Assembly: GCA_963682025.1 (NCBI GenBank)
Contig: OY821517.1
Coordinates: forward strand, 298,247,344 to 298,311,343
Direction of reading: 5' to 3'
Origin: Cordilura impudica
Lineage: Eukaryota; Arthropoda; Insecta; Diptera; Scathophagidae
Length of the DNA stretch: 64,000 nucleotides
Below the pieces are notes generated by a model. It was given only the letters and a program-made list of their open reading frames with translations. It made no database searches and was not told the DNA's origin. Positions 46,652 to 58,789 of the stretch are shown in pieces. Within the stretch, counting starts at the first letter, position 1. Each line of letters starts with the position of its first letter. A program made the translations under genes and the position numbers.

Positions 46652-47532
46652 CAAGGTTCAGAAAATACACACATGAAACACACAATGTTCTGTTCAAAAG
46701 CAGCCAACACATATCTTTATTTTCATATCAATTATGTGCGTTTCTAAACTTTCTACGGTGCCCAACACAACCATGACTGTGTTAGTTTTAATATTTCGTT
46801 ATTTACACGAACATTTTTGTATCACATACTTTTTGTTTCAATCACACATAAAGCACACATTTTTGAGTGTTGCTTTATTTGAAGTTCATGTTCTGGTACG
46901 TGTAGTGAAAAAAAAACACAGAACATGTACAATAAACAAGTTCGAGTTCAGTTATATTTTAAGTCGTGTTGTGGCTCGTGTAGTAAGAAAAACACAACAT
47001 GTACAATAAACAGGTTCGAGTTCAGTTATATTTTAAGTCGTGTTTAAAATATAACTGAACTCGAACCTGTTTATTGTACATGTTCTGTTTTTTCTTGTAT
47101 CACATACTTTTTGTTTTTAAGTCGTGTTTAAAATATAACTGAACTCGAACCTGTTTATTGTACATGTTCTGTTTTTTCTTACTACACGAGCCACAACACG
47201 ACTAAAAATATAACTGAACTCGAACCTGTTTATTGTACATGTTCTGTGTTTTTTTTCAGTACACGTACCAGAACATGAACTTCAAATAAAGCAACACTCA
47301 AAAATGTGTGCTTTATGTCTGATTGAAACAAAAAGTACGTGATAGAAAAATGTTCGTGTAAATAACGAAATATTAAAACGAACACAGTCATGGTTGTGTT
47401 GGGCACCGAAGAAAATTTAAAAACAAACATAATTGATATGAAAATAAAAATATGTGTGTGTTGGTCTAAGTTATGTTTGTTTACATATATGTACGAGTTT
47501 TTTATTCAGTGTGTGTTTTTTTCTGAACTCTG
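46652..47532. mobile_element. Foldback element FB-1, long copy
   Basis: It opens with CAAGGTTCAGAAAATACACA and closes with TTTTTTTCTGAACTCTG, the inverse of the 18 kb copy. Arms pair over about 300 bp (ACACAACCATGACTGTG at 46770 and its complement near 47395). The centre is expanded: the TAACTGAACTCGAACC / TTTATTGTACATGTTCTG module occurs five times in alternating orientation, with a head-to-head junction at about 47045. Frames at 46734-47009, 47230-47430 and similar are palindrome artefacts. Confidence 0.75.
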
Positions 47533-47589
47533 CTTTTGGCCAATGAAATCAAAATTTCAGCCACAGTTTGACTTGTGCAAACTACTACT

Positions 47590-48990
47590 CGAAAAAGCTC
47601 GACGCCTTTCCGTACAAATGTATGATTGTTTGACTGCATTTAAAAAAGAATTTTCCCAAAATACATGGTATGATTTTTATATATTTTGAAGGCAATTACA
47701 CTGATAGATTACCCTCCTGAAATATTAAAACATTCTGATAAAAACTATGGAGTGGGCTAACTACTACTCGAAAAAGATCATCCACTTTCCACTCAAATAT
47801 ATGAAAATGTGATCTTCGTATATGTTTGATGCCTATTTACAAAAAATTTTGAAGAACACTTGGAAAAAGCTCTTAGAATTTGAATCTGAATCTATGTAGA
47901 AAATATGTTTTCAAAATTTCAAAGCACAATTATGGTCAGATTACTTCGAAATTTCGTATACGTAATGTACTCATATTTCCAACTTTAAAAAGCATAAATT
48001 TGTACCATGTGTGCCTTAAATATTTTTTGTAAATCGACGTAAAACTTGGTTGAAGTGAATTTTTTCATATATTTGTATGGAAAGTGGTCGAGTTTTTTCG
48101 CCAACAGTACAATTATTGTTGGAATACTTTGAAATTTTAAGAGGATTATCTCGATATATTTGCAACTAAAAATAATAAAAAATTTTAGCAAGTCGTGATG
48201 GAAACTTTTTTTTTTAAAGTTACATCAAACTTGTAACAAGAGCAAATTTTCACACATTGGTATAGAAAGTGGCTGATCTTTTTCGAGTAGTTGTTCGCCC
48301 AGAGCACAATTTTAATCGGAATGACTTAATTTTTTATATGAGTCATCTCTGAAAAAGGTCAATTACGGGCAGTGAAAAATTTTTTTTTGAAATTTTTTTT
48401 TTTTATTAGTTTCTGTTTTTGTCGAGTAGGCATACTTTAAAACTTGAAGGAAATGGAATAAGGAATATAATTTTTTACGTCATTGTGGAAAAATTTCTGG
48501 AAAATATCATTAATTTTCAAATAAGAGCATATTTTCACACATTTGTATAGAAAGTGGCCAATATCAGTCGAGTAGTGCTATACCGACGCCACAATTTTGA
48601 TCGGAATGGTTTAAAATTTTTTATGAGTAATCTATGAATATAGTCAATTACAGAAGTGGAAAAATTAAAAATATTTTTTCTTCTATATTCTATTTTCTTT
48701 TTGAAAATTCAGATTAAAATACTAAGAGCTTTTTGCAAGTGTCCTTGAAAAATATTTTGTAAATAGGCCTTATAATAGGAAATTGGATGGATGACCTTTT
48801 TCGAGTTGTAGTTAGCCCACTCCATAGTTTTTATCAGAATGTTTTAATATTTCAGGAGGGTAATTTATCAGTGTAACTGACTTCAAAATATATAAAATCA
48901 TACATGTATTTTTCGAATTTTTTTTTAATGAATCAAACACCTATGAAGTGAATATTTTCATACATTTGTATGGAAAGGCTTCGAGCTTTC
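47590..48990. mobile_element. Second palindromic (foldback) element
   Basis: The left arm (AAAAGCTCGACGCCTTTCC at 47590; GATTACCCTCCTGAAATATT at 47708; GGAGTGGGCTAACTACTACT at 47750) pairs with the right arm (TAGCCCACTCCATAGT at 48811; AATATTTCAGGAGGGTAAT at 48848; GGAAAGGCTTCGAGCTTTC at 48973). The centre is near 48200-48300 and repeats TATAGAAAGTGG...TCGAGTAGT blocks. No coding capacity. It lies directly beside FB-1. Confidence 0.7.
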
Positions 48991-49299
48991 GATTCAAGTG
49001 AAATTTAAGGATGATATTCCTGGTACTTGTACGATTCCAAAAAGTATAAGTTGTTATACTAAATACTTATACTTATCGTTTTACATGTTAATTTTTACTA
49101 CTCGAGCTAATCGTTAAGCTCGAGTAGCTCATTTACTACCCGAGTACTCGAGGCTCTGTTTTCAATTGAGCATAACTGTTGAGTAAAGTACAAAACACTC
49201 TTGGTCGCCACTCTATGTGAAAAAGAGATATCAATACCATTTTTTGATATGTATTATTAGATTACGATATGACCCATATTTCTGTATTATTAACTCGAA

Positions 49300-50460
49300 A
49301 ATTGCTTTTTTTGAGTTATGCCGGTCTTCTCGCAAATGAGCGATATAACCTCATGCTACGGTGGTAGCCGTTTAATGGTTACTTTTCGTAATCGGGTACC
49401 CATTTTAAAATGGCTCTTTTTTACGTAATTTGATTAAATCCGAAAATATTTGTTAACCGGATACCGATTACTTTTTGAACCGAATACCGTGTACTCGAGT
49501 ACAAATACAAATATTCTTTAATAACATTATACCAATAAAAAACTGTACTATTAGTCTTAACGATGAAGTTGTTGCAATTGAAATAACTAAATGAATATTA
49601 TCCTTTGTTATGGTGGGTGAAATGTATAATCTCTCGTTTTATTTTAAACTAGTTGCCGATTACTTCTTGAACCAAATATGAAAGCGATATGAATTGTCTA
49701 AAATAATAATAATTAAATAAATATAACCTCATCCTATAGTAAAAACCAGTTAATGGTTACTATTTGTTATCGGGTAACAAGTTTGAAAATAAACCGTTTT
49801 GGCATGAGTCGCATAAATCGCATACCAAATACCAGGTAGTCGTGTAAATATTTTTTTAAGTGGTCTAGCATAAAATAAAATTTTACTCTAAAATACTGCT
49901 CTTCATAAATTAATATGACGAACACTATGAGGGTGAACGATAAATTTATTACAATTGAAATTACTATGATAAAAAGCGGTTAACGGTTACTCTTCGTTAT
50001 CGGGTAACCATATTTAAAATGGTTAGCTTTTAAAAAAATTGCATAAACGTAACTTTTCAATAACCGGTTAACGATTATTTCTCGAACTAAACACCGGGTA
50101 CGAATATTTTTTCTAAAAATTTTTGAAGCAAACATAATACTGTAGATATATATTCAATAATATTATGGGTAATTGACAATTAAACAGCTAAGTATTGCAA
50201 AAACCTTTATACAGCGATAATGCCCAATTTAACTGAAATGTATTTATCTTTATAAATGAAAATATCGGAAAAAGTGGTTAAAGGATGTGTTTGTTAAAAT
50301 CACAATAACTATATACATATATAAACTTAATCTCACTGTATAGCGGTTAGTTTTCGTAATCGGGTACCCATTTTTAGAATGGTTTGCATAAATATTTAAT
50401 ATTTTAATTGCTTGTTGCGTCATATAGCGGATACTCGTATGTTTTTATTTACATAATAAT
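49300..50460. repeat. Degenerate tandem array with GGTTACT...ATCGGGTA core
   Basis: Four diverged units: AATGGTTACTTTTCGTAATC (49372), AATGGTTACTATTTGTTATC (49752), AACGGTTACTCTTCGTTATC (49980) and GCGGTTAGTTTTCGTAATCG (50343), each followed by GGGTA and often by an AAAATGG block. Spacing is roughly 230-380 bp. Related in motif to the 11.2-12.1 kb array. Confidence 0.55.
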
Positions 50461-51208
50461 ATAAATGGACCACTTTTCAAAATCTCTGTCTTATTTCTCT
50501 TAACATCTGGTTTAACATATTTCACCAGTTGATGAAACCGTCACTAATTATTTCACTATAAATTTAAATCGCAACAACTTACAAGTTTCGAAAAATTGTT
50601 GTAAATATTATCAACAAAATTTATGGCGCTCTATAAAAACTGAAATTATTTGTAATTATTATAGTTTATTGAACCATTTTAATATTGCAGTTTATTGATG
50701 GCAAGATATATTTAGTTGTAAAATAAATAGTCGTATATTCCAAAAAAAAAGCACTAATATTCCATGGGTTTACTTACTAAATGCCGGAGCGTCGTACAAA
50801 GAAAAATGTTTATTTTCTTTTATAAAATTACACTAGACAATCACGCACAACATGAATATGGAATTTTCTTTCTGCTCTAGAGAAACTGAAAATGCACAAT
50901 TGTGTGATGCATGTTTGATGCGTGTTCGTTCGTTAGTTCGTTGCTTTCTTTCACAAAATTATACACAATTCATAAGACGGAAGTTGTTTTAAAAGCAACA
51001 GCCAACAGCCACCAAATTACACATTCTGCTCGTTTTTAAAAATTATTATTACTTACTTGGAACTCTTTTTATATATTAACCCATTTTTTTTCCTTTTTCA
51101 TCTTCTTACAGATTCTATTTCAAAATTCCAAATAAATACAAAAAAGCCGTTAATGTTTTTCTTAAGGAACGAAAACATTAATTAATTCATTTTTGTTTGC
51201 ATAGAAGA
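50461..51208 (+). other. Upstream of canoe coding start; splice acceptor at 51203-51204
   Basis: No upstream coding exon is seen. TTTTTGTTTGCATAG ends at 51204, four bases before the initiator ATG, after a T-rich tract. This is a plausible 3' splice site, so canoe probably has one or more non-coding 5' exons further upstream, and this stretch would then be the 3' part of a 5'UTR intron. GTTCGTTCGTTAGTTCGTTG at 50925 is a short stutter. I see no promoter that I can support. Confidence 0.55.
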
Positions 51209-54200
51209 ATGTCTCATGATACAAACAAAAAAATGTTGGATCGTGAAGCTGTACGTTCTGTTATACAACAATGGAATGCGAATCGTTTAGATTTGTTTGC
51301 CCTTTCTGAACCAGATGAGGTATGACCGAAAAAAATCGTTTATTTGTTGTTTTGTTAAATAAATTTAATGTTTTTTACGTGTCTCAAATTGTGTGATTTT
51401 TATAATTTCCGTATTTTTGTTTATTTCTTTCTTTCGAATAGAATTTACTTTTTCATGGTGTTATGCGTTTTTATTTTCAAGATGCCGGTCAAAAGGTTGC
51501 CACAAAATGCATACGTGTTGCATCAGATGCTACTGTTACAGATGTAATTGGTACGTAGTTTAACACAACAGTAGATTTACATATTTATATTATAAAGTTC
51601 AAAGTTTAAAGTTTTATATGTTGAATAAAAAAAAAAGTTTCTGAAAAAAAAGATCACTAAATATGAAAATAGCTTAAGTGCTAAAATCAAAATTTTACAG
51701 TAAATGTTTTTATATGTGTCATAGCTTTATCTTTAGTGTATAAACTTATACCAAGAAAGTGCGACTTATGCTAAAATTGCTTTTGTTGTAAATTCGTAAC
51801 GGTACTTCGTAAACCTATGAAATTTTTTAGATGATGCAAATGATCGTATTAAACTATTTTCGCGGTGATGACTGGTATAGTGTTAATATTTTTTATTAAT
51901 GTCCCTAAATTCGGATATAAAATTGCTGGTGGATGGAAAGTCCTCAATTTCAACAGATAATATTTTTTTTTTGCTCCAAAACAACTCGAAAAATATTTTC
52001 CTAAATAACGTAATGTTGCCCATAACGTGGTGCTAGGGCCAAAATTTGGTTACAGCCCTAATGTTCATATTCAAAATTAAAAAAAAAAATCATGTGAGTC
52101 CGATCACAGGGGAGATGTGTAAACATCTAGTAATTAAAGATTTCTTCATGGCAAAATCAAACAGAAAGCGTCATCTATGTACCACTTATAGCAATCAACT
52201 GCAGGGACTCTGCTAATATGAAAATATTTATTATTATTTACCTATTATTTCGATCGGTTAATTTTTAATTTTTCGTTTTTCGTTTTTTATTTTTAATTTT
52301 TCATATTTCGTTTTTTATTTTTAATTTTTTAATTTTTCGTTTTTCGTTTTTAATTTTTTATTTTTCGTTTTTCATTTTTTCATTTTTTAGTTTTCATTTT
52401 TCATTTTTTATTTTTAATTTTTAATTTTTAATTTTTAATTTTTAATTTTTAATTTTTAATTTTTAATTTTTAATTTTTAATTTTTAATTTTTAATTTTTA
52501 ATTTTTAATTTTTAATTTTTAATTTTTAATTTTTAATTTTTAATTTTTAATTTTTAATTTTTAATTTTTAATTTTTAATTTTTAATTTTTAATTTTTAAT
52601 TTTTAATTTTTAATTTTTAATTTTTAATTTTTAATTTTTAATTTTTAATTTTTAATTTTTAATTTTTAATTTTTAATTTTTAATTTTTAATTTTTAATTT
52701 TTAATTTTTAATTTTTAATTTTTAATTTTTAATTTTTAATTTTTAATTTTTAATTTTTAATTTTTAATTTTTAATTTTTAATTTTTAATTTTTAATTTTT
52801 AATTTTTAATTTTTAATTTTTAATTTTTAATTTTTAATTTTTAATTTTTAATTTTTAATTTTTAATTTTTAATTTTTAATTTTTAATTTTTAATTTTTAA
52901 TTTTTAATTTTTAATTTTTAATTTTTAATTTTTAATTTTTAATTTTTAATTTTTAATTTTTAATTTTTAATTTTTAATTTTTAATTTTTAATTTTTAATT
53001 TTTAATTTTTAATTTTTAATTTTTAATTTTTAATTTTTAATTTTTAATTTTTAATTTTTAATTTTTAATTTTTAATTTTTAATTTTTAATTTTTAATTTT
53101 TAATTTTTAATTTTTAATTTTTAATTTTTAATTTTTAATTTTTAATTTTTAATTTTTAATTTTTAATTTTTAATTTTTAATTTTTAATTTTTAATTTTTA
53201 ATTTTTAATTTTTAATTTTTAATTTTTAATTTTTAATTTTTAATTTTTAATTTTTAATTTTTAATTTTTAATTTTTAATTTTTAATTTTTAATTTTTAAT
53301 TTTTAATTTTTAATTTTTAATTTTTAATTTTTAATTTTTAATTTTTAATTTTTAATTTTTAATTTTTAATTTTTAATTTTTAATTTTTAATTTTTAATTT
53401 TTAATTTTTAATTTTTAATTTTTAATTTTTAATTTTTAATTTTTAATTTTTAATTTTTAATTTTTAATTTTTAATTTTTAATTTTTAATTTTTAATTTTT
53501 AATTTTTAATTTTTAATTTTTAATTTTTAATTTTTAATTTTTAATTTTTAATTTTTAATTTTTGATTTTTAATTTTTAATTTTTAATTTTAATACCCTGT
53601 TTCCATAAAACAATTCGTCACAGACGAACGAAAATTTGTATGAAGAACAAAAACAAAATACACACAAATTTTCGTTCGTCTGTGACGAATTGTGTTATAG
53701 AAACAGGATATTAATTTTTAATTTTTAATTTTTAATTTTTAGTTTTTAATTTTTAATTTTTAATTTTTAATTTTTAATTTTTAATTTTTAATTTTTAATT
53801 TTTTAATTTTTAATTTTTAATTTTTAATTTTTAATTTTTAATTTTTAATTTTTAATTTTTAATTTTTAATTTTTAATTTTTAATTTTTAATTTTTAATTT
53901 TTAATTTTTAATTTTTAATTTTTAATTTTAAATTTTTAATTTTTAATTTTTAATTTTTAATTTTTAATTTTTAATTTTTAATTTTAATTTTTAATTTTTA
54001 ATTTTTAATTTTTAATTTTTAATTTTTAATTTTTAATTTTTAAATTTTAATTTGTAATTTTTAATTTTTAATTTTTAATTTTTAATTTTTAATTTTTAAT
54101 TTTTAATTTTTAATTTTTAATTTTTAATTTTTAATTTTTAATTTTTAATTTTTAATTTTTAATTTTTAATTTTTAATTTTTAATTTTTAATTTTTAATTT

Positions 54201-56246
54201 TTAATTTTTAATTTTTAATTTTTGATTTTTAATTTTTAATTTTTAATTTTTCATTTTTGTTTTTAATTTTTAATTTGTAATATTTAATTTTTATTTTTTA
54301 ATTTTTAATTTTTAATTATAAATTATTAATTTTTAATTTTTAATATTTAATTTTTAATTTTTTAATTTTCATTTTTTATTTTTCATTTTTCATTTTTTAT
54401 TTTTCATATTTAATTTTTCATTTTTCATTTTTAATTTTCAGACAGGTTATTACATATCATAATTTTTTCACCAATACAAGTGGAATGACAAACTGATATT
54501 TAGTCCCTGCACAGTGTTGTGGAGGTTATAAATAATATTGATCGTAATTGGAAATAATCGAGTTTTGAAAATATCTTTTAAAATGATATTAATTATTAAT
54601 CGATGATCTTTCAGCACAAATTTGATTTCCTTAAAGTGTTGTTCATCAATTGATGTTTTTGTCGCGCGCAGCGTTCTTTGTATTCAAAGACTTGAAACTG
54701 TTTGCATAAATTTTTTTTTACATAGCGTGGGCACCATGGTCGCCAAATTCATGAAATTGGCTACATATTCCAAAGACACTACCATCCACCTGTAAATTAT
54801 TTGCCCTATTTTATAAACTCAAGAAGTTTGATTTGGAAACAATATTATATGTTTTAAGAACATGAAAGTGATCTCAATCAGTGTACATGATCATGATCGT
54901 TATGAACTTCAACATTTCTCCAGTCAACACATACATGAAAATATAACTTAAATTCGATTCTACTTATATGCAAAGTCCGTTGATAATCTTTCCCAGACCC
55001 ATTCCCCAAACTTGTTTTTTATTAAATCATATAGTCGACCTATAACGTCTTTAATATGTTCTACGTTTTTTTTTTTGATTCTGTTCAAGCCGTTCTTGAA
55101 TTTATTTATAAATAAATTCAACCAGCTTTTAAAATTCACGACAGTTCACTTAAATAATTCTTAACTTAATTGAATTCTTTACTAATTTTGCTTATTGTTA
55201 TTGATAGCGTGACTGAAATCAAAATTGCCTCACGAGCCCATCTTTACGACATAACCACTTTCTTAGAATTTGTACAATTTTGCACAAATTTTAAATTTTT
55301 TTTTTTTCTTCTTCTATAATTTGCTTTAGATACTCTTATTGAAAAATTCCGTCCAGACATGCGTATGTTATCTGTGCCCAACTATGCCCTCTATGAAGTA
55401 CATGCCAATGGCGAGGAAAGACGTTTGAATCCAGATGAAAAGCCACTATTAGTTCAATTAAATTGGCACATAGATGACAGGGAAGGTAGATTTTTACTTA
55501 AAAATATAGACCAAAAGACCACAGTAAGTCAACGATACCGATTTTTTCTCTCTATTTAGCTAATTCATTAATTTAAAATTAAATTTTTATTTTTCCTAAT
55601 ATTACAGCCCATTGAACAAACTGATATAAATTTCAAAAGAAAACTCTCTAAACGTGAGAAGAAAGAACAAAAAAAGAAAGATAAATTGGCCAAACTTAAT
55701 CCGGACGGCACTACCAACACCACCCACAATAGTCATACAAATGGTCTCAACGGTACGAATGGCAATGAAGGCGAAACCCAAGTAGCGGGTAAACTCTATA
55801 CAGAATTACCGGAGACGTCCTTTACCCGTTCTATATCCAATCCGGAGGCGGTCATGCGTCGCCGAAGACAACAGAAGCTAGAAAAGAAATTGCAACAATT
55901 TCGTTCAAGAGATGGTGGTCCCGATACGGGAGGAACTTTGAAAATATATGGTGAAAGTTTATGTCAAGATGTGCCTTATAAGACGTTATTACTCTCGATA
56001 CGCGACTGTGCGCAAGCGGTGGTTAGGGAAATGTTAACGAAATATGGTTTAGAAAAGTCTGACCCTTTGCAATTTTGTTTAGTACAGGTTTGTTTATTTA
56101 GTTTTTCTTTTGTTATTGAATTTTTTTTATAAATGTATTTTAATGTTTTCATGTTTTATACCAGGTTAATAGTGATGGCTCTGAATATATACTAGATGAT
56201 GATGAGTGTCCTTTATCGATATTAATGAATCATCCGACATCAAGAG
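51209..56246 (+). CDS. cno: canoe / afadin orthologue, coding exons 1-5 (partial gene)
   Basis: Canoe (afadin) is a scaffold of adherens junctions that binds Ras/Rap1 GTPases through two N-terminal Ras-association (RA) domains and links cadherin-catenin complexes and nectin-type adhesion to actin. Coding exons are 51209-51319, 51442-51550, 55330-55523, 55608-56087 and 56165-56246, all with GT..AG borders and matching phases, giving 325 codons plus one base. Exon 1 starts MSHDTNKKMLDREAVRSVIQ. RA1 (about residues 38-137) spans exons 2-3 (NLLFHGVMRFYFQDAG, MRMLSVPNYALYEVHANGEE). Exon 4 has the basic linker KRKLSKREKKEQKKKDKLAK, an Asn/Thr/Gly-rich insert, and the start of RA2 (TLKIYGESLCQDVPYKTLLL). 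Exon 5 continues RA2 and ends NHPTSRG. The FHA, DIL, PDZ and actin-binding parts lie beyond the window. Identification is from memory of the fly protein. Confidence 0.93.
52082..54478 (-). repeat. Element carrying a (TTAAAAA)n array, copy 2, in canoe intron 2
   Basis: This is the inverted counterpart of 32090-34605 with the same unique ends: CATGTGAGTCCGATCACAGG and GATGTGTAAACATCTAGTAA at 52092-52135, and TTACATATCATAATTTTTTC at about 54450. The TTTTTAA repeat is nearly perfect from about 52415 to 54240, over 1.8 kb, with rare variants. A 120-bp MITE interrupts it. It makes up most of the 3.8-kb intron 2 of canoe and lies antisense to copy 1. Unlike copy 1, the diverged A/T-rich margins are short. 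Confidence 0.8.
53592..53711. mobile_element. 120-bp palindromic MITE inside the satellite array
   Basis: The ends ATACCCTGTTTCCATAAAAC and GTTATAGAAACAGGATAT, and the inner arms CGTCACAGACGAACGAAAAT / ATTTTCGTTCGTCTGTGACG, form an almost perfect inverted repeat of about 48 bp round a 24-bp loop. It is the only non-repeat sequence within the 1.8-kb array, so it inserted after the array formed, or was carried along with it. Superfamily unknown. Confidence 0.8.
54479..55329. other. Rest of canoe intron 2
   Basis: AT-rich intronic DNA ending in a T-rich tract and TTGCTTTAG at 55321-55329. No other gene or element recognised. Confidence 0.6.
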
Positions 56247-56567
56247 GTAAGTTTTAATAATTATTGTTTCTATATTCCTTCATAAAAATTCAGAATTAAA
56301 ATTTATTAACGGATATGTTTAAATATTAACACTAGTTCACAGTTTTACAAATTTTTTTGCGAAAAAATTTAAATATTTGAAAAGTATTATTAAAGAATTA
56401 AGAACTTTCAAGCATTCAAATTCAACCATTTGCATCCTTGTTTAGACCTTTTATTTGAAACTAATTTTGAAAAGTTTGAAAAAAGTTTCAATGAATAACG
56501 TATGCAATGCTGGGTACAAAAAAAAAATGAACTTTTGCCTTCACAATTTCCCGTTTTCTTTGTACTA

Positions 56568-56936
56568 GCAGATTCCAGCGCTCGAAATTCGAGTGAAATT
56601 TCTAGGCAGCTTTATTTTCAAACTTAGCCAATTCACAAACCAACACTTTTATGGTTTATTATTATTGTGAATGAAGATAACAAACTCATTAACAAACACA
56701 TTATAAAATTTAATAAAACACACATAGCTTATGTATAATTTTATGTATGTGTTAGTAGCAACTTTAAATGCAATTTAACTACTCAAACTAAAGGAAAAAA
56801 TTTAAAAATCTGTAAATCTGGTGAACAGCTACAAAGAAATACCTTTCAAATAATATACATTCGGTCAAAATCGGAATAAAACGGTAGAACAAAACATCGG
56901 TCACAAGAATTCGCCTAGCCTATTAATATTATAGAT
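56568..56936 (-). repeat. Helentron/DINE-like element 3' part in canoe intron 5
   Basis: ACTAGCAGATTCCAGCGCTC and CGAAATTCGAG at 56568 are the inverted 3' end. The body to 56936 (AATACCTTTCAAATAATATA; GAACAAAACATCGGTCACAA) is the reverse complement of 8820-9172. Confidence 0.7.
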
Positions 56937-57536
56937 TACCGCATATATCCCTAATTGGATACATACACTTTGTGAATTTTGAACATAAATTGACTTCAAA
57001 ATGTCAGCAACAGAGGAAAATGTCGAACAACATTTTCCAATTTTTCGTATTCATCATTATTTTAAGAAACAAAATCAAATCCGATATGAAGTTTTTTAAA
57101 TATAACCATATTTTATGAGGTCACTTATGTGTTGCAAACACATATACAAACCAAATTTAAGAAAAACATGTTATATTTTCAAGTCATTAGATAAAGTTGT
57201 CATGTGCTTTACATGGGGACTGCAAAATGTCATCAAATTATATTTATATTTCCTAAATACTTGTAGTTTGCAAAAATTAAACTAATTAAACTGGAATGTG
57301 TTCATAGTTTTTCTTCTATTAGATCTTGTTTTCTTTGTATAGATGCAGGCCTTGCGTGAGAAATGTTAAAATACTTGGCGTTTATCGATTTCGATTTTTC
57401 AGATATTTTCTCTCGCATTTTTTAATTTTGAATTTTGGCAGAAAAAAGCAATTTTTAATTTTGCTGCCCATTCTACTTAAAGTACTGAATTGATTTCAGA
57501 ACAATGTTCGCATGTTTTGTTGCATTTTTATATCCT
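56937..57536. other. Intronic spacer with possible DINE-like traces
   Basis: No gene or canoe exon recognised. AAACACATATACAAACCAAA and ACATGGGGACTG near 57140-57220 resemble HINE-A sequence in reverse but are too decayed to delimit. Confidence 0.4.
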
Positions 57537-57600
57537 ACTAGTATAGCCCAGCACTCGAAATTCGAGTGCAAATTCTAGGAAATATTTGATTTCGTTGTAT
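57537..57600 (-). repeat. Helentron/DINE-like 3' end fragment
   Basis: ACTAGTATAGCCCAGCACTC followed by GAAATTCGAGTGCAAATTCT and AGG is the same terminal hairpin and CTAG end in reverse, truncated after about 60 bp. Confidence 0.55.
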
Positions 57601-57639
57601 ATTTACGAACTAAAAATTTACCTTCACGTATTAATATAT

Positions 57640-58205
57640 AGATAGATACCACAATGTGGTCAGAGTATAATGAATTTCTTTATAACTACCAAAAATATTT
57701 TACTTAGACCTACATTTAATTATACCGATCGACTCAGAATCACAATCAATCGACTTAAGTTGTGATTAGATTCAACATATCGTATGGTCAAGTTTGGTTT
57801 GTGTGTGTTTAATACAGCCATTAATCAGTAGTCCATAAATAAAAATAAACCCTGTACGGCAATCCTTACTCATAGCTCCCATATAAGGCTGCTTCCCGAT
57901 CTTCACTTAAATCTATCAAAAAACAAAAATATTGCACAGATTTTTCTCACATTTGGTTTGTATACCATTTGCAAAAAATAAGTACCTTTACGAAATATAA
58001 TCAGGAGAGGTCCATTTTTACCCTAGTTCTCATATAAATATAGCATCTGATATGAACTTTTTCTTATCCGAAGACAAAAAAATTAATAACAATGCCACTC
58101 AACTTTGGTTTATGGTTAATTTCTATATCCAATTTGTTAGACTTAAAATCCTTATTCTACACACATGGCATAGGGTATCGTTTAGTTGGCCCAGACCGAT
58201 CAGAT
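57640..58205 (+). repeat. HINE-A (DINE-like) element, microsatellite lost
   Basis: It begins GATACCACAATGTGGTCAGA, has ATTATACCGATCGACTCAGA at 57719, lacks the (GTCC)n tract, and ends GGCATAGGGTATCGTTTAGT near 58180. It lies in canoe intron 5. Confidence 0.62.
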
Positions 58206-58789
58206 TGAGTTTCACAGGACCCAATATATAAAAAATAGCAACACTTCAAGTGAACTTGGGTTGTTGCCTAGTGTCATCTAAGAGGTGTCAAGTACGAAAA
58301 GTTGCTATATGAAATTTGTACAGGCATTTTGGAAAATGAAAGACTACAAAAAGCATCTTACGTCATACAAAAATCATCTTAATTAATGCATTGGGAATGT
58401 AGAAATTTAAACCAGAAATAATTCAGAAAACCTTACATATTCTATGCCAAGATCGAAATCATTAGCATCATTGATGATAAGTCGATGAGAATGGCTAAGA
58501 AAGTACTACGCACAAACAAAATATACCGAGCACACAAAATTCCCTTAAAAAAGTTTTGTTGTGGCTCGGAATCAGTCCACTTCACATGGTAGGGCTTGAA
58601 TCTGATTTATTCGCCAATATAGATCAGTATATTTACTTTTTTTTTTTTTGCCAAAAGTGAAGGAATTTATAACGAAAACTAACGCGACTTAAATATGATC
58701 TACTGACTTCGCGTTGCGTTGTTGTCTTTTTATTGAATCGTATAGTACACAGGATAGAGTAATGTACAGAAAAACAGATCGAGCACGAC
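58206..58789. other. Intronic spacer
   Basis: No canoe exon, RNA gene or element that I can name. Confidence 0.4.

Noticed and set aside
46734..47430. Several similar 66-113-codon frames on both strands around 46.7-47.4 kb and at 18982-19323
   Set aside because: They arise from the inverted arms of the foldback element FB-1, so identical peptides appear on opposite strands.
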